Positions 17,586 to 25,371 of a stretch of 64,000 bases of DNA are shown here, in pieces. The stretch's first letter is position 1; the number at the start of each line of letters is the position of its first letter. The stretch covers positions 1,364,001 to 1,428,000 of the forward strand of contig CAVTQY010000001.1 of the NCBI GenBank assembly GCA_963736975.1, written 5' to 3'. The position numbers were made by a program, and so were the translations under genes. Source of the stretch: CAVTQY01 sp963736975. Its GTDB lineage: Bacteria > Pseudomonadota > Alphaproteobacteria > Acetobacterales > Acetobacteraceae. The notes under the pieces are model-generated. The model worked only from the letters and a program-made list of their open reading frames with translations, had not been told where the DNA came from and ran no database searches.

Positions 17586-17610
17586 GGCGACGTTTCCCGG
17601 GAATCCAGGC

Positions 17611-17640
17611 GCCCCCTCCCCCTACCCCCTCCCGCAAGGG
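17611..17640. repeat. REP-like palindrome, left part, split by IS481 copy B
   Basis: CCCCCTCCCGCAAGGG ends exactly at the IS boundary. The other side (19033-19050) continues GGGGAGGGGGG. Rejoined, they form CCCTCCC-GCAA-GGGGAGGG, the same kind of hairpin as at the copy A insertion site. Confidence 0.55.
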
Positions 17641-19032
17641 TGTCCAACCGGCGACATGGGTAACAGAATAGACCGGCGACATGGGTAACACTTTTCATCC
17701 GTCATCGAACCAGATCGGCTTGCGGTTGTTGTTGGCCCTGTGGGGTTGTGGGCAACGCGCGTGCGTTGTCCACAAATCCACAGGCTACCCGACGGCGGCG
17801 GCGCCGCGGCTGGCGCAAGCGGCCCTTCGCGTCCAGCAAACCGAGCTCGATCGGGCCATACATCACCCGCCATTCGCCGTCGGCGATCGGGTGCAGCCCG
17901 ACCGGTTCGCCGATCAACGGCTCGCCCAGGAACACCCGCTCGCCACGCCACTTGATCTCGCCGTTCGAGCGCACCTGGCGCACCAGCTCAACGCCAGGAT
18001 ACTCCGGCGAACACAGCTTGCCGGTGTAGGCGCGCGGGCTCGGCTGATAATGCCGCGCCGGCACTTGCTGGCCCAGCGCCTCGTGCGGCCGCTCCGCATT
18101 GTAACAGCGGCGGAACACCGCGAAGCTGCGGGCCTGCGCCCGCAAGCTCGCCGCCGGCGGGCTTGCCGTCTCCTGCTGCAGCGTCAGGTGCATCCGCTCG
18201 TGCCGACCGTTCTGCTGCGGCGAGCCTGGATCGATCCGATCCGGCCGCACCGAAAGCTTGATCAGCCACACCGATAACCGGCTCAAGCCGCCGGCGCCGC
18301 GTCCGGCAAACGGCGAGCCGTTGTCGCTGCGCAGCGCCATCGGCAGGCCATACTCGCGGAACGCCGCCGCCAGGATCGCCTGCACCGTCGCGGTATCGGT
18401 CCGCCGCACCGCCTGGCAGCGCAACAGATAGCGGCTCCAACTGTCCAACAACGTGAACGGCTCGCAGCGCGCGCCGTCGGCGGTGCGAAACCAGCCCTTG
18501 AAATCGGCCGTCCACACCGCGTTCGGACCCTCGCAGCCGGCAAACGGCGCGCTGCGCGGCGGCACCCGCTCGCGCCGGCGCCGCGGCACCGTCAGGCCCG
18601 CTTCGTCGAACAACACACCCAAAGTGCTGGCCGCCGGCCACACCACCTGCGGATCGCGCGCCGAAAGCCACGCCCGCAGCTTGCGCGGCCCCCAGCTCGG
18701 GTGCTCCCGCCGCGCCGCTACCGCTGCCTCGGCGATCGACCCCGTCACCTGCCGCGGAGAGTGATGCGGCGCCCGGCTGCGGTCGCACAGCCCGGCAAAA
18801 CCCTCGTTCTCATACCGCTCTATCCACTTGTAACCGGTCTTGCGGCTAACGCCATAGCGCTGGCACAGCTCCGAAATCGAAAGCCCGTCCTCCTGCCAGC
18901 TCACAATCAGCGACATCCGCTCGTCCATGGGTCCGGTCCTCTGCCACGGCATGGGTCACCTCCATGCCAACCAGTAAACCTGTTACCCATGTCGTCGGGC
19001 CAAACTGTCACCTATGTCCCCGGTTCGGACCA
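17641..19032 (-). mobile_element. IS481-family element, copy B
   Basis: 1392 bp, apparently identical to copy A (6082-7473) and in the opposite orientation. Both ends carry the doubled 25-bp-spaced GACATGGGTAACA motifs (17650-17665 and 17675-17690; 18981-18996 and 19006-19021). GGG lies on both sides, compatible with a 3-bp target duplication. The insertion lies inside a REP-like hairpin at the 3' end of the small aconitase-X gene, whose reading frame runs into the element. Confidence 0.85.
17702..18952 (-). CDS. IS481-family transposase (copy B)
   Basis: The 416-residue translation is the same as that of the copy at 6162-7412: N-terminal HTH, DDE core (WTADFKG, LRSDNGS, QNGRHERMH) and basic C-terminus. 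No lesion is visible, so both copies could supply transposase. Identity between the copies points to recent movement. Confidence 0.9.
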   Translation of the reverse strand: MPWQRTGPMDERMSLIVSWQEDGLSISELCQRYGVSRKTGYKWIERYENEGFAGLCDRSRAPHHSPRQVTGSIAEAAVAARREHPSWGPRKLRAWLSARDPQVVWPAASTLGVLFDEAGLTVPRRRRERVPPRSAPFAGCEGPNAVWTADFKGWFRTADGARCEPFTLLDSWSRYLLRCQAVRRTDTATVQAILAAAFREYGLPMALRSDNGSPFAGRGAGGLSRLSVWLIKLSVRPDRIDPGSPQQNGRHERMHLTLQQETASPPAASLRAQARSFAVFRRCYNAERPHEALGQQVPARHYQPSPRAYTGKLCSPEYPGVELVRQVRSNGEIKWRGERVFLGEPLIGEPVGLHPIADGEWRVMYGPIELGLLDAKGRLRQPRRRRRRVACGFVDNARALPTTPQGQQQPQADLVR

Positions 19033-19450
19033 GGGGAGGGGGGAGTAGGATGCGCAGGCAAGGGGGATCATTCTCGGGGTCGATCTCGACCAACGTATCG
19101 TTGGGAATGGCAGCGGTGATGTCGTGGTCGAAGCCGGAGATCATGGTGAAATCGGCCAGCGCGGCGCCCTGCACCATGATCGGGTTCACCCGGTTCAGCA
19201 CCAGCGCGGCTGGAAGCATGTTTCGCGCGGCCATCTCATGCAGCATCCAGGCGGTGGCGACACCACCCTTCGCCGCATCCAGCACCAGCACGCGCCCGAC
19301 ATAACTCAGCCCGGCCAGCTTGTGGTCGGGGCGGGAGAACACGCCCTGGGCGCGGTCCAGATCGTAGCGGGCAGAAAAGCCATCCTTCGCGACCAGCGCG
19401 CGGCCCTGCACTCGCCGTCCCATGCCGGCTCGGGCGATGAACACGGTCAT
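18983..19450 (-). CDS. Aconitase X small (swivel, DUF126) subunit, 3' end fused into IS481
   Basis: Small subunit of aconitase X. From ATG 19450 it reads ARAGMGRRVQGRALVAKDGFSARYDLD, then GLSYVGRVLVLDAAKGG, then NRVNPIMVQGAALADFTMISGFD, the swivel-domain pattern of DUF126 with its conserved Gly/Ser residues. About 138 residues are native. The frame then enters IS481 copy B and ends 18 residues later. In bacteria, two-subunit AcnX enzymes are known as cis-3-hydroxy-L-proline dehydratases; in archaea the related enzyme dehydrates phosphomevalonate. The start overlaps the stop of the large subunit (ATGA). The extra C-terminal residues may be tolerated because the break falls after the core. Confidence 0.8.
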   Translation of the reverse strand: MTVFIARAGMGRRVQGRALVAKDGFSARYDLDRAQGVFSRPDHKLAGLSYVGRVLVLDAAKGGVATAWMLHEMAARNMLPAALVLNRVNPIMVQGAALADFTMISGFDHDITAAIPNDTLVEIDPENDPPCLRILLPPPLVRTGDIGDSLARRHG

Positions 19451-20688
19451 GCCGCCATGCGTCCGGTGCAGGCGGCGTCGATGCACTGCTCCATGGACAG
19501 CAGCACGGGTCGATAGCCGTAGCCGCCAAGAATGTTGACAAGCTTCGCCGAGTTGGTGGCCAGCGCCTGCCAGCCATTCGCCTCCGCCATTTCGCGCGCA
19601 TAGCTCTGGTAGAAGCACATTCCCGACAGCACGAGGCCGCCCGCAGCCTCGATGCGCGCCGTGATGCCGAGCCGGTCAACGTCGGGCTTTACCTGCGGGC
19701 TGGTGACCACCAGCAGCGGGACGGCGACGCGCCGCCCGTGCAACAGATCGGCGACAGCGCGCATCTCCAACAGGCTGAGCTGCGGGGCGGCGAACACCAC
19801 CACGTCGATGCGTTCCGCCGTACGCGCGGTGCTCTGCTGGAAGGCGCGCAGGTCGGCGGTGGTCACGGTCGCGCGTTCGGGAATGGCCGGGTCGGCGATA
19901 TCGGCGAGCCGAAACGCCTCGGGCGTGATGCCCACCATGTGAAACAACGCGACCGATCCGTAACTGGCAACCGCGGCGCCGAAATGTTTCATTTCGTCCG
20001 AGCTGGGTACGCGGTCGATGCCGAGCAGCGCCGGCACCTGCCAATAATCGCCGGCGAGTTGCCCGACGAGAGCGCCGAGCGCACCCCATTCGTGCAGCGC
20101 ACACGGGGTGTCGGGGATGCGGACCAGCAGTGTCGCGCGGCGGTGCTCATCCAGATGATAACCGTAGCGCGGCGTGCGGCCGGTCAGCCCGGCGGCCAGC
20201 GCGGACGGCCCGCCCTCGAAATTCGAGCGCGCACCAAGCACGCTGTTGGTATAGATCACTACGCCGGTGTCGCCATAGGCCATGTGCTCGCCGCGCACCG
20301 CCGGCATGATGGTCTGGTAGTTGATGCAGGTGTCGGTCATCAGGATGCCGAGCGCCTGGAACGCGGCGATGGCGCGCCGTTCCAGCTCCAGCATCCAGGG
20401 CTGTTGTTTCAGCCGTGCGGCGGCGGCGAAATCGGTCCCGCGCGGATCGGTCATGGTGGGGATGCGAACGCGACGCTGGGCTTCGGGCAGAGTGACGAAG
20501 CGCTCGAGCCAGCCGACACCGGCGGCACCGAGCGACTCGGTATCGGCCATGATGTGCGCCTGCTGCACCGGCACGAGGTCGGCGGCGCCGAGATAGCGAC
20601 CGACGCGCATCTGATGATCGATCGCCCATTGCCGCGCCGGGCCGGCCTCGCCGGCAAGGCAGGCGCGCTCTTCCTCCCCGAGTTGCAT
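19447..20688 (-). CDS. Aconitase X catalytic (large, DUF521) subunit
   Basis: A 413-residue aconitase-X catalytic domain from ATG 20688 (MQLGEEERACLAGEAG), the usual length for stand-alone large subunits. Landmarks are ADTESLGAAGVGWLERF, RIPTMTDPRGTDF, MTDTCINYQTIMPAVRGEHMAYGDTGVVIYTNSVLGARSNFEGGPSALAAGLTGRTP (cluster Cys and substrate-binding loop) and GLVLSGMCFYQSY, with a second cluster-type Cys near the C-terminus. It acts with the downstream small subunit to dehydrate a hydroxy-acid, probably cis-3-hydroxy-L-proline. The start codon is only 25 bp from the divergent otsB start, so if ATG 20714 is right for otsB their promoters must overlap each other or the coding regions. Confidence 0.85.
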   Translation of the reverse strand: MQLGEEERACLAGEAGPARQWAIDHQMRVGRYLGAADLVPVQQAHIMADTESLGAAGVGWLERFVTLPEAQRRVRIPTMTDPRGTDFAAAARLKQQPWMLELERRAIAAFQALGILMTDTCINYQTIMPAVRGEHMAYGDTGVVIYTNSVLGARSNFEGGPSALAAGLTGRTPRYGYHLDEHRRATLLVRIPDTPCALHEWGALGALVGQLAGDYWQVPALLGIDRVPSSDEMKHFGAAVASYGSVALFHMVGITPEAFRLADIADPAIPERATVTTADLRAFQQSTARTAERIDVVVFAAPQLSLLEMRAVADLLHGRRVAVPLLVVTSPQVKPDVDRLGITARIEAAGGLVLSGMCFYQSYAREMAEANGWQALATNSAKLVNILGGYGYRPVLLSMEQCIDAACTGRMAA

Positions 20689-20713
20689 ATCCAAGAGGGT
20701 TGCACCGCCGCGC

Positions 20714-21451
20714 ATGGCCGGCAAGAACGGGCGTGTGGACACCGCCGACCTGCCTCCGATGCATCGAGCCGCCTTGCTGCTCGATGTTGACGGCACGCTG
20801 CTGGATTTCGCCGCAACGCCGATGGCGGTGGTGGTTCCCGCCGATCTTCCCGATACGCTGCGGAGGCTGAAAGACCGGGTCGGCGGCGCTTTGGGCATCG
20901 TCAGCGGGCGGCCGGTCGAGCAGGTGGCCGCATTGTTCGGCGACATCCCGGAGGCGATCGCCGGCGAGCATGGCGGCGCCGTGCGCCACACCCCCGATGG
21001 CGCCGTCGAACGCCCGGCGCTGGCCACCGTGCCGCCCAGCTGGCTGGTGGAGGCGGAGCGGATCGCCCTCGCCCATCCGGGCGCCCTGCTGGAACACAAG
21101 GCCCGCGGCTTCGTACTGCATTACCGCAATGCGCCGAGCGCCGGCACGGCCCTGCGCGACGCGCTTCTGCCCATTCTGGCGGAGTCGCGGCATTTTGTGC
21201 TGCTGCCGGCGCACATGGCCTGGGAGGTGCGTCCGCGCGGCACCGACAAGGGAATGGCGGTCACTGCGATCATGGAGCAGCCGCCCTTTGCCGGCCGGGT
21301 GCCGGTGTTCGTGGGCGACGACGTGACCGACGAAGACGCCGTTCGCGCCGCGCAGGCGATGGGCGGCACCGGGTTGATGGTTGCCGACACGCTCGGCGAT
21401 CCGGCAGGCGTGCGCACCTGGCTGCACCGGCTGGCCGAGGTGGGATGGTGA
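20714..21451 (+). CDS. otsB: Trehalose-6-phosphate phosphatase
   Basis: HAD-superfamily phosphatase of 245 residues that removes phosphate from trehalose-6-phosphate. Motif I is LLLDVDGTLLDF with nucleophile and acid/base Asp (about residues 24-28). Motif II is GIVSGRPVEQ, the basic motif is RPRGTDKGMAV with the conserved Lys, and motif IV is FVGDDVTDEDAV. The small cap with EHGGAVRH is typical of OtsB. An ATG at 20759 (MHRAALLL) just ahead of motif I is an alternative start and would leave more room for the divergent promoter. No otsA is in the window. It overlaps the next gene by 7 nt. Confidence 0.88.
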   Translation: MAGKNGRVDTADLPPMHRAALLLDVDGTLLDFAATPMAVVVPADLPDTLRRLKDRVGGALGIVSGRPVEQVAALFGDIPEAIAGEHGGAVRHTPDGAVERPALATVPPSWLVEAERIALAHPGALLEHKARGFVLHYRNAPSAGTALRDALLPILAESRHFVLLPAHMAWEVRPRGTDKGMAVTAIMEQPPFAGRVPVFVGDDVTDEDAVRAAQAMGGTGLMVADTLGDPAGVRTWLHRLAEVGW

Positions 21452-22188
21452 CCCCGCTCGCCGCCGTGGCGGTCGGCGCCGCCGCGGGCGGCTTCGTCCA
21501 GGGACTGGCGGGCTTCGCTTTCGGACTGGTGGCGCTGGGCATTTGGGTATGGTGGGTCGATCCGACCGTGGCCGGGCCGATGGTGGTGTTCGGCTCGCTG
21601 CTCGGCCAAGGGCTTTCATTCGCAACGGTCAGGCGCGGTTTCGACGCACGCCGATTGCTGCCGTTCGTCCTGGGCGGGATGTTGGGCATCCCGGCCGGCG
21701 TGGCACTGCTGCACCACATCGATCCGCAGGGCTTCAAGCTCGCGATCGGCGTGATCCTGGTGGTCTGGTGCCCTTTCGCCTTGTTCTCCGGCGAGATGCC
21801 GCGCGTGACCTGGGGCGGCCGGCCGGCGGATGCCGCCATCGGCTGGCTGGGCGGCGTCATGGGCGGTCTGGGCGGCCTGACCGGCCCGGCACCGACACTG
21901 TGGTGTTCGCTGCGCGGCTGGGACCGTGACTCGCAACGCGCCATTTTCCAGAGCTTCAACTTCGCCATGCAGGGCCTGACGATGGCGGCATATGTTGCGA
22001 CCGGAACCATTACCGCGAAGGCGGTGCCGATGTTCGCGGTGGAGGCTCCGGCGATGCTGCTGCCCACGCTGTTGGGGGCCCAGCTTTACCGCAGCTTCTC
22101 CGAAGCGGGGTTTCGCCGAATGATCCTGCTGCTGCTGACCGCGTCGGGCGTGATCCTGGTCGTGTCCTCCCTGGCCCGGTTCCTGTAG
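21445..22188 (+). CDS. TauE/SafE family membrane permease
   Basis: A 247-residue polytopic inner-membrane protein with about eight hydrophobic segments arranged as two related halves. The N-terminus AVAVGAAAGGFVQGLAGFAFGLVALGIW has the glycine-rich pattern and the FVQG/GFAFG motif conserved in the TauE/SafE (sulfite/organosulfonate exporter) family. The second half repeats it as GWLGGVMGGLGGLTGPAPTLWCS. The ATG overlaps the otsB stop (ATGGTGA), so the two are co-translated although no functional link is obvious. The transported anion is unknown. Confidence 0.85.
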   Translation: MVTPLAAVAVGAAAGGFVQGLAGFAFGLVALGIWVWWVDPTVAGPMVVFGSLLGQGLSFATVRRGFDARRLLPFVLGGMLGIPAGVALLHHIDPQGFKLAIGVILVVWCPFALFSGEMPRVTWGGRPADAAIGWLGGVMGGLGGLTGPAPTLWCSLRGWDRDSQRAIFQSFNFAMQGLTMAAYVATGTITAKAVPMFAVEAPAMLLPTLLGAQLYRSFSEAGFRRMILLLLTASGVILVVSSLARFL

Positions 22189-22217
22189 GCTCGGCTCGCC
22201 GCACGGGAGGAAGCACG

Positions 22218-23006
22218 ATGGTTCCGCTGATCGACCATGTCGTAGTGGACGTCCAGGATCGTATCGAGGATGCCGCACGGCGCTATCGGGCGCTCGGGTT
22301 CCACCTAACCGAGCTGGGCCGGCACAGCCTGGGCTCGGTCAACCACCTGGCGGTATTCGAGACCGACTACCTTGAGCTGCTCGGTACCGGCGACGGCAGC
22401 GCCAACGCGCGGCTTGATCTGGCGGACTTTCCCATCGGGCTCAATGGCCTGGTGTTCAAGCTGTCCGACGCCGCGGCGCGCCATGACGAGATGGCAGCGG
22501 CCGGCGTGCCGGTGCAGCCGGTGCAGTCCTTCTCCCGCCCAGTCGAGCTGGCGGAGGGGCGGCAGGACGCGCACTTCAATGTGGTGAGGCTGGTGCCGCG
22601 CACGGTGTTCGATGGCCGCGTGTATTTCTGCGAGCATCTGACGCCGGAGCTGGTCTGGCGGAAGGAATGGCAGGACCACCCGAACGGAGCGCTGAGTATC
22701 GCCCGCATCGTGGTGGCAGTGCGCGATCCGGCCCCCGTTGCCCGCTGGTTCGAACGGATGTTCGGCGCGGGCGCCGTCGCGCCGGACGGGCGCACGATTC
22801 GCACGGGAAAGGCGGTGATCGAGCTGGCGTCCGACGCAACGGTGCATCATGACCGCATGACGCTGCTTTCGATCCGCGTCCGCTCGTTGGTGCAGGCGGA
22901 GGCGGTACTGCGCGGCAACGGCGTCGCCGACGTGCAGACGAAGGGGAAACGGCTTCTGGTGCCGCCGGCCGCCGCGATGAATGCCATGTTGGAATTTGTA
23001 GAGTAG
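22218..23006 (+). CDS. VOC family protein (glyoxalase-like domain)
   Basis: A 262-residue protein with two vicinal-oxygen-chelate half-domains. The first begins PLIDHVVVDVQDRIEDAARRYRALGFHLTELGRHSLGSVNHLAVFETDYLELLG and has the His and Glu expected for metal binding. The second, about residues 155-255, starts SIARIVVAVRDPAPVARWFERMFG. The pattern matches the glyoxalase-like PF13468 type. A GGGAGGAAGC ribosome binding site precedes the ATG. It is convergent with the GST gene two bases away. Substrate unknown; members include dioxygenases and lyases. Confidence 0.85.
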   Translation: MVPLIDHVVVDVQDRIEDAARRYRALGFHLTELGRHSLGSVNHLAVFETDYLELLGTGDGSANARLDLADFPIGLNGLVFKLSDAAARHDEMAAAGVPVQPVQSFSRPVELAEGRQDAHFNVVRLVPRTVFDGRVYFCEHLTPELVWRKEWQDHPNGALSIARIVVAVRDPAPVARWFERMFGAGAVAPDGRTIRTGKAVIELASDATVHHDRMTLLSIRVRSLVQAEAVLRGNGVADVQTKGKRLLVPPAAAMNAMLEFVE

Positions 23007-23007
23007 A

Positions 23008-23634
23008 TTATACCGGCTTGCGGGCGATGTGCTCCTTGTAAACCGGACGGGCGAGCAGCCGGTCGTACCATTCGCGCAGATGCGGGATGTGCGGCCGGTT
23101 GAACTCCATGACGAACCACCGGTGGACATGTACCCCCCAGGCGATGTCGCACAACGTCAGGTGTTCGCCGGCGATGAACGGATGCTTGCCGAGTTGGGCG
23201 GCGATCATCCCATAGGCGCGGGCGGCGTCCTGGATCGCCTGTCCGATCGCCGGGGGGTCCCGTTTCTCCGGCGGTGTGCGCACAAGGTTGACGAAGATCA
23301 CCCCCTGCGGACGGTTCATCACCGTTTGCTGCGCATCGAGCCAGCGATCGACATTGGCGCGTCCATGCTGGTCGCGCGGCCATAGCGCGGCATCCGGCGC
23401 GTGGGCGTTGCATAGATAGCGCATGATGGCGTTGCTTTCCCACAGGGTGAAATCATCTTCCTGCAGGGTTGGCACCAGCCCGGTGGGGTTCATCGCGCGG
23501 TACTCCGGGGTATCCGTTTTGCCGAACGGCCCGCCGACATCAAGGCGCTCGTACGGCAGTTTCAGTTCCTCCAGCGTCCAGATCACTTTCATCACATTGC
23601 TGGACGTGCTGCGGCCCCACAGGATGCGGCGCAT
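23008..23634 (-). CDS. Glutathione S-transferase family protein
   Basis: A 208-residue GST. The N-terminal thioredoxin-fold domain starts MRRILWGRSTSSNVMKVIWTLEEL, where the Ser cluster supplies the probable catalytic hydroxyl. It contains NPTGLVPTLQEDDFTLWESNAIMRYL with the cis-Pro and the glutathione-binding Glu-Ser. The C-terminal helical domain has the GEHLTLCDIAWG box. The ATG at 23634 has AAGGAGAG 8 nt upstream; the frame is open six codons further to 23652. The role may be detoxification or a catabolic glutathione-dependent step. Confidence 0.88.
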   Translation of the reverse strand: MRRILWGRSTSSNVMKVIWTLEELKLPYERLDVGGPFGKTDTPEYRAMNPTGLVPTLQEDDFTLWESNAIMRYLCNAHAPDAALWPRDQHGRANVDRWLDAQQTVMNRPQGVIFVNLVRTPPEKRDPPAIGQAIQDAARAYGMIAAQLGKHPFIAGEHLTLCDIAWGVHVHRWFVMEFNRPHIPHLREWYDRLLARPVYKEHIARKPV

Positions 23635-23726
23635 GGCGGATCTCTCCTTCACGGACTGACGTGGGTTGAGCCTAGGGCCGATCGGCCGGGACGGGAACCG
23701 CGCTCGCGGCCGGGACCCTCACCTGA

Positions 23727-24875
23727 CTAAGTGATAACGGCGCGGCTTCTGAGCGATGCGATCTCGGCTTCGGCGAAGCCGGCTTCGCGCAATACCTCAT
23801 CGGTGTGCTCCCCTCGCCGGGGTGCGACGCGCGCTTGCGGCGGCGTGCGCGAAAAGCGCGGCGCCGGGGCGGGCTGGGCGACGCCGTCCATATCGACAAA
23901 TGCGTCGCGCGCGCGGGCGTGGGGATGCTGCGGTGCCTCGGCCAGCGACAGCACGGGGGCGAAGCAGATGTCGGTGCCCTCCATAATCGCGCACCATTCG
24001 TCGCGGGTTTTGCTTCGGAAGATGCCGGCCAGACGCTCCCGCAACGCTGGCCAGGCCGTGCGGTCTGTCTGCTCCGGCAGTTTCTCGCCGGCGAGGCCGG
24101 TTTTTTCCAACAATATCGCGTAGAATTGCGGCTCGATGGCGCCGATCGCGATATAGAGGCCGTCGCCGGTTTCGTATGTATCGTAGAAATGCGCGCCGCC
24201 ATCCAGCGTGTTGGTGCCGCGCGCGTGCCACTGCCCCGCAGCGTGCATGCCGAAGGCGGCCCCCAGCAAAAGCGCGGTACCGTCCACCATCGCGGCATCG
24301 ATCACCTGGCCGCGGCCGGAACGGGCGGTCTCCAACAGGCCGCACACCATGCCGAGCGCCAGCAACATGCCGCCACCGCCGAAATCGCCGACGAGGTTGA
24401 GCGGCGGCACGGGCTTGTCGCCAGTACGGCCTATCGCGCCCAACGCTCCGGCGAGCGCGATGTAGTTGATGTCGTGGCCCGCCGCTTTCGCCAGCGGCCC
24501 GTCCTGTCCCCAGCCAGTCATGCGGCCGTAAACAAGCTTCGGGTTGCGCGCGAAGCATGGTTCGGGGCCGATGCCGAGCCGCTCGGCAACGCCGGGACGG
24601 AACGGCTCCATCAACCCGCCGGCATGCTCCGCGAGGCGCAGCACGATCTCCGCCGCGCCGGGTTGGCGCAGGTCGATGGCGATCGAGCGGCGGCTGCGCC
24701 CGTGCACAAAATGGCGCGGATCGTTGAAGCGCCCAGGGACAGAGGGTGGGCCGGACGGACGCAGGCGATCGACGCGGATCACGTCGGCGCCGAGATCGCC
24801 GAGCATCATCGCCGCCATCGGGCCTGGACCGATCCCGGCAAGCTCGATCAGGCGGATACCGGCGAGCGGACCCAT
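23727..24875 (-). CDS. CaiB/BaiF family CoA transferase (alpha-methylacyl-CoA racemase-like)
   Basis: A 382-residue enzyme, closest in pattern to alpha-methylacyl-CoA racemases. It shows GIRLIELAGIGPGPMAAMMLGDLGADVIRVDR at the N-terminus, RSIAIDLRQPGAAEIVLRLAEHAGGLMEPFRPGVAERLGIGP, then GRMTGWGQDGPLAKAAGHDINYIALAGALGAIGR, in which HDINY carries the His-Asp pair used by racemases for proton exchange at C2. The start forms TAATG with the rsfS stop, so it is coupled to a ribosome-associated gene, an unusual neighbour. It is a different subfamily from the CoA transferase at 16386-17585. Role: probably epimerisation of 2-methyl-branched acyl-CoAs. Confidence 0.88.
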   Translation of the reverse strand: MGPLAGIRLIELAGIGPGPMAAMMLGDLGADVIRVDRLRPSGPPSVPGRFNDPRHFVHGRSRRSIAIDLRQPGAAEIVLRLAEHAGGLMEPFRPGVAERLGIGPEPCFARNPKLVYGRMTGWGQDGPLAKAAGHDINYIALAGALGAIGRTGDKPVPPLNLVGDFGGGGMLLALGMVCGLLETARSGRGQVIDAAMVDGTALLLGAAFGMHAAGQWHARGTNTLDGGAHFYDTYETGDGLYIAIGAIEPQFYAILLEKTGLAGEKLPEQTDRTAWPALRERLAGIFRSKTRDEWCAIMEGTDICFAPVLSLAEAPQHPHARARDAFVDMDGVAQPAPAPRFSRTPPQARVAPRRGEHTDEVLREAGFAEAEIASLRSRAVIT

Positions 24876-25357
24876 TACCCTACCGCTTCATCGAGATCAG
24901 CGCCCCACATCTTCTCCAGCGCATACATCGCCCGTGCGTCCGGCTTGAACAGATGCACGACGATGTCGCCCGCATCGATCAGCACCCAGTCCGAGCCACC
25001 CGCCCCTTCCACCTGAACCCGTTTCAACCCGGCCTGATGCAGTTTCTCCCGCAAATGCTCCGCCATCGCCGTGATCTGCCGGTCGGCCAGTCCGGTCGCG
25101 ACCACCATGCGATCGCAGAACGTCGCTTTCCCCTCTAAATCCAGGGTCACGATGTCCTCGGCTTTGTCGTCGTCCAGGCTGGTCGTGATAAGCCGTTGCA
25201 ACCGTTCCAGCTCCGAGGGTTGTGTCTCTCGCCTGGCCGCGATCTTCCGCGGACCGGCGACCACCGCCTTCTTGCGCGCGGTGCCCGGCGTCTTGTCCGC
25301 GGCGGGCAGTGGTTTCGGCGGCTTGCGCCTGGCGGCCTTCTTGCGCGGGCCCGGCAT
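24875..25357 (-). CDS. rsfS: Ribosome silencing factor RsfS
   Basis: A 160-residue protein. The C-terminal 110 residues form the RsfS/Iojap domain: LQRLITTSLDDDKAEDIVTLDLEGKATFCDRMVVATGLADRQITAMAEHLREKL, then GSDWVLIDAGDIVVHLF and the YALEKMWG motif. RsfS binds L14 of the large ribosomal subunit and blocks subunit joining when nutrients run out. The first 45 residues are Lys/Arg/Pro/Ala-rich and disordered, longer than in many homologues. It lies 14 bp downstream of nadD in the usual proA-nadD-rsfS order. The customary rlmH does not follow; a CoA transferase does. Confidence 0.93.
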   Translation of the reverse strand: MPGPRKKAARRKPPKPLPAADKTPGTARKKAVVAGPRKIAARRETQPSELERLQRLITTSLDDDKAEDIVTLDLEGKATFCDRMVVATGLADRQITAMAEHLREKLHQAGLKRVQVEGAGGSDWVLIDAGDIVVHLFKPDARAMYALEKMWGADLDEAVG

Positions 25358-25371
25358 GGCAGGCGGTTTTG

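Noticed and set aside
19738..20790. A 350-codon plus-strand frame
   Set aside because: Antisense to the aconitase-X large subunit, which has clear family motifs.
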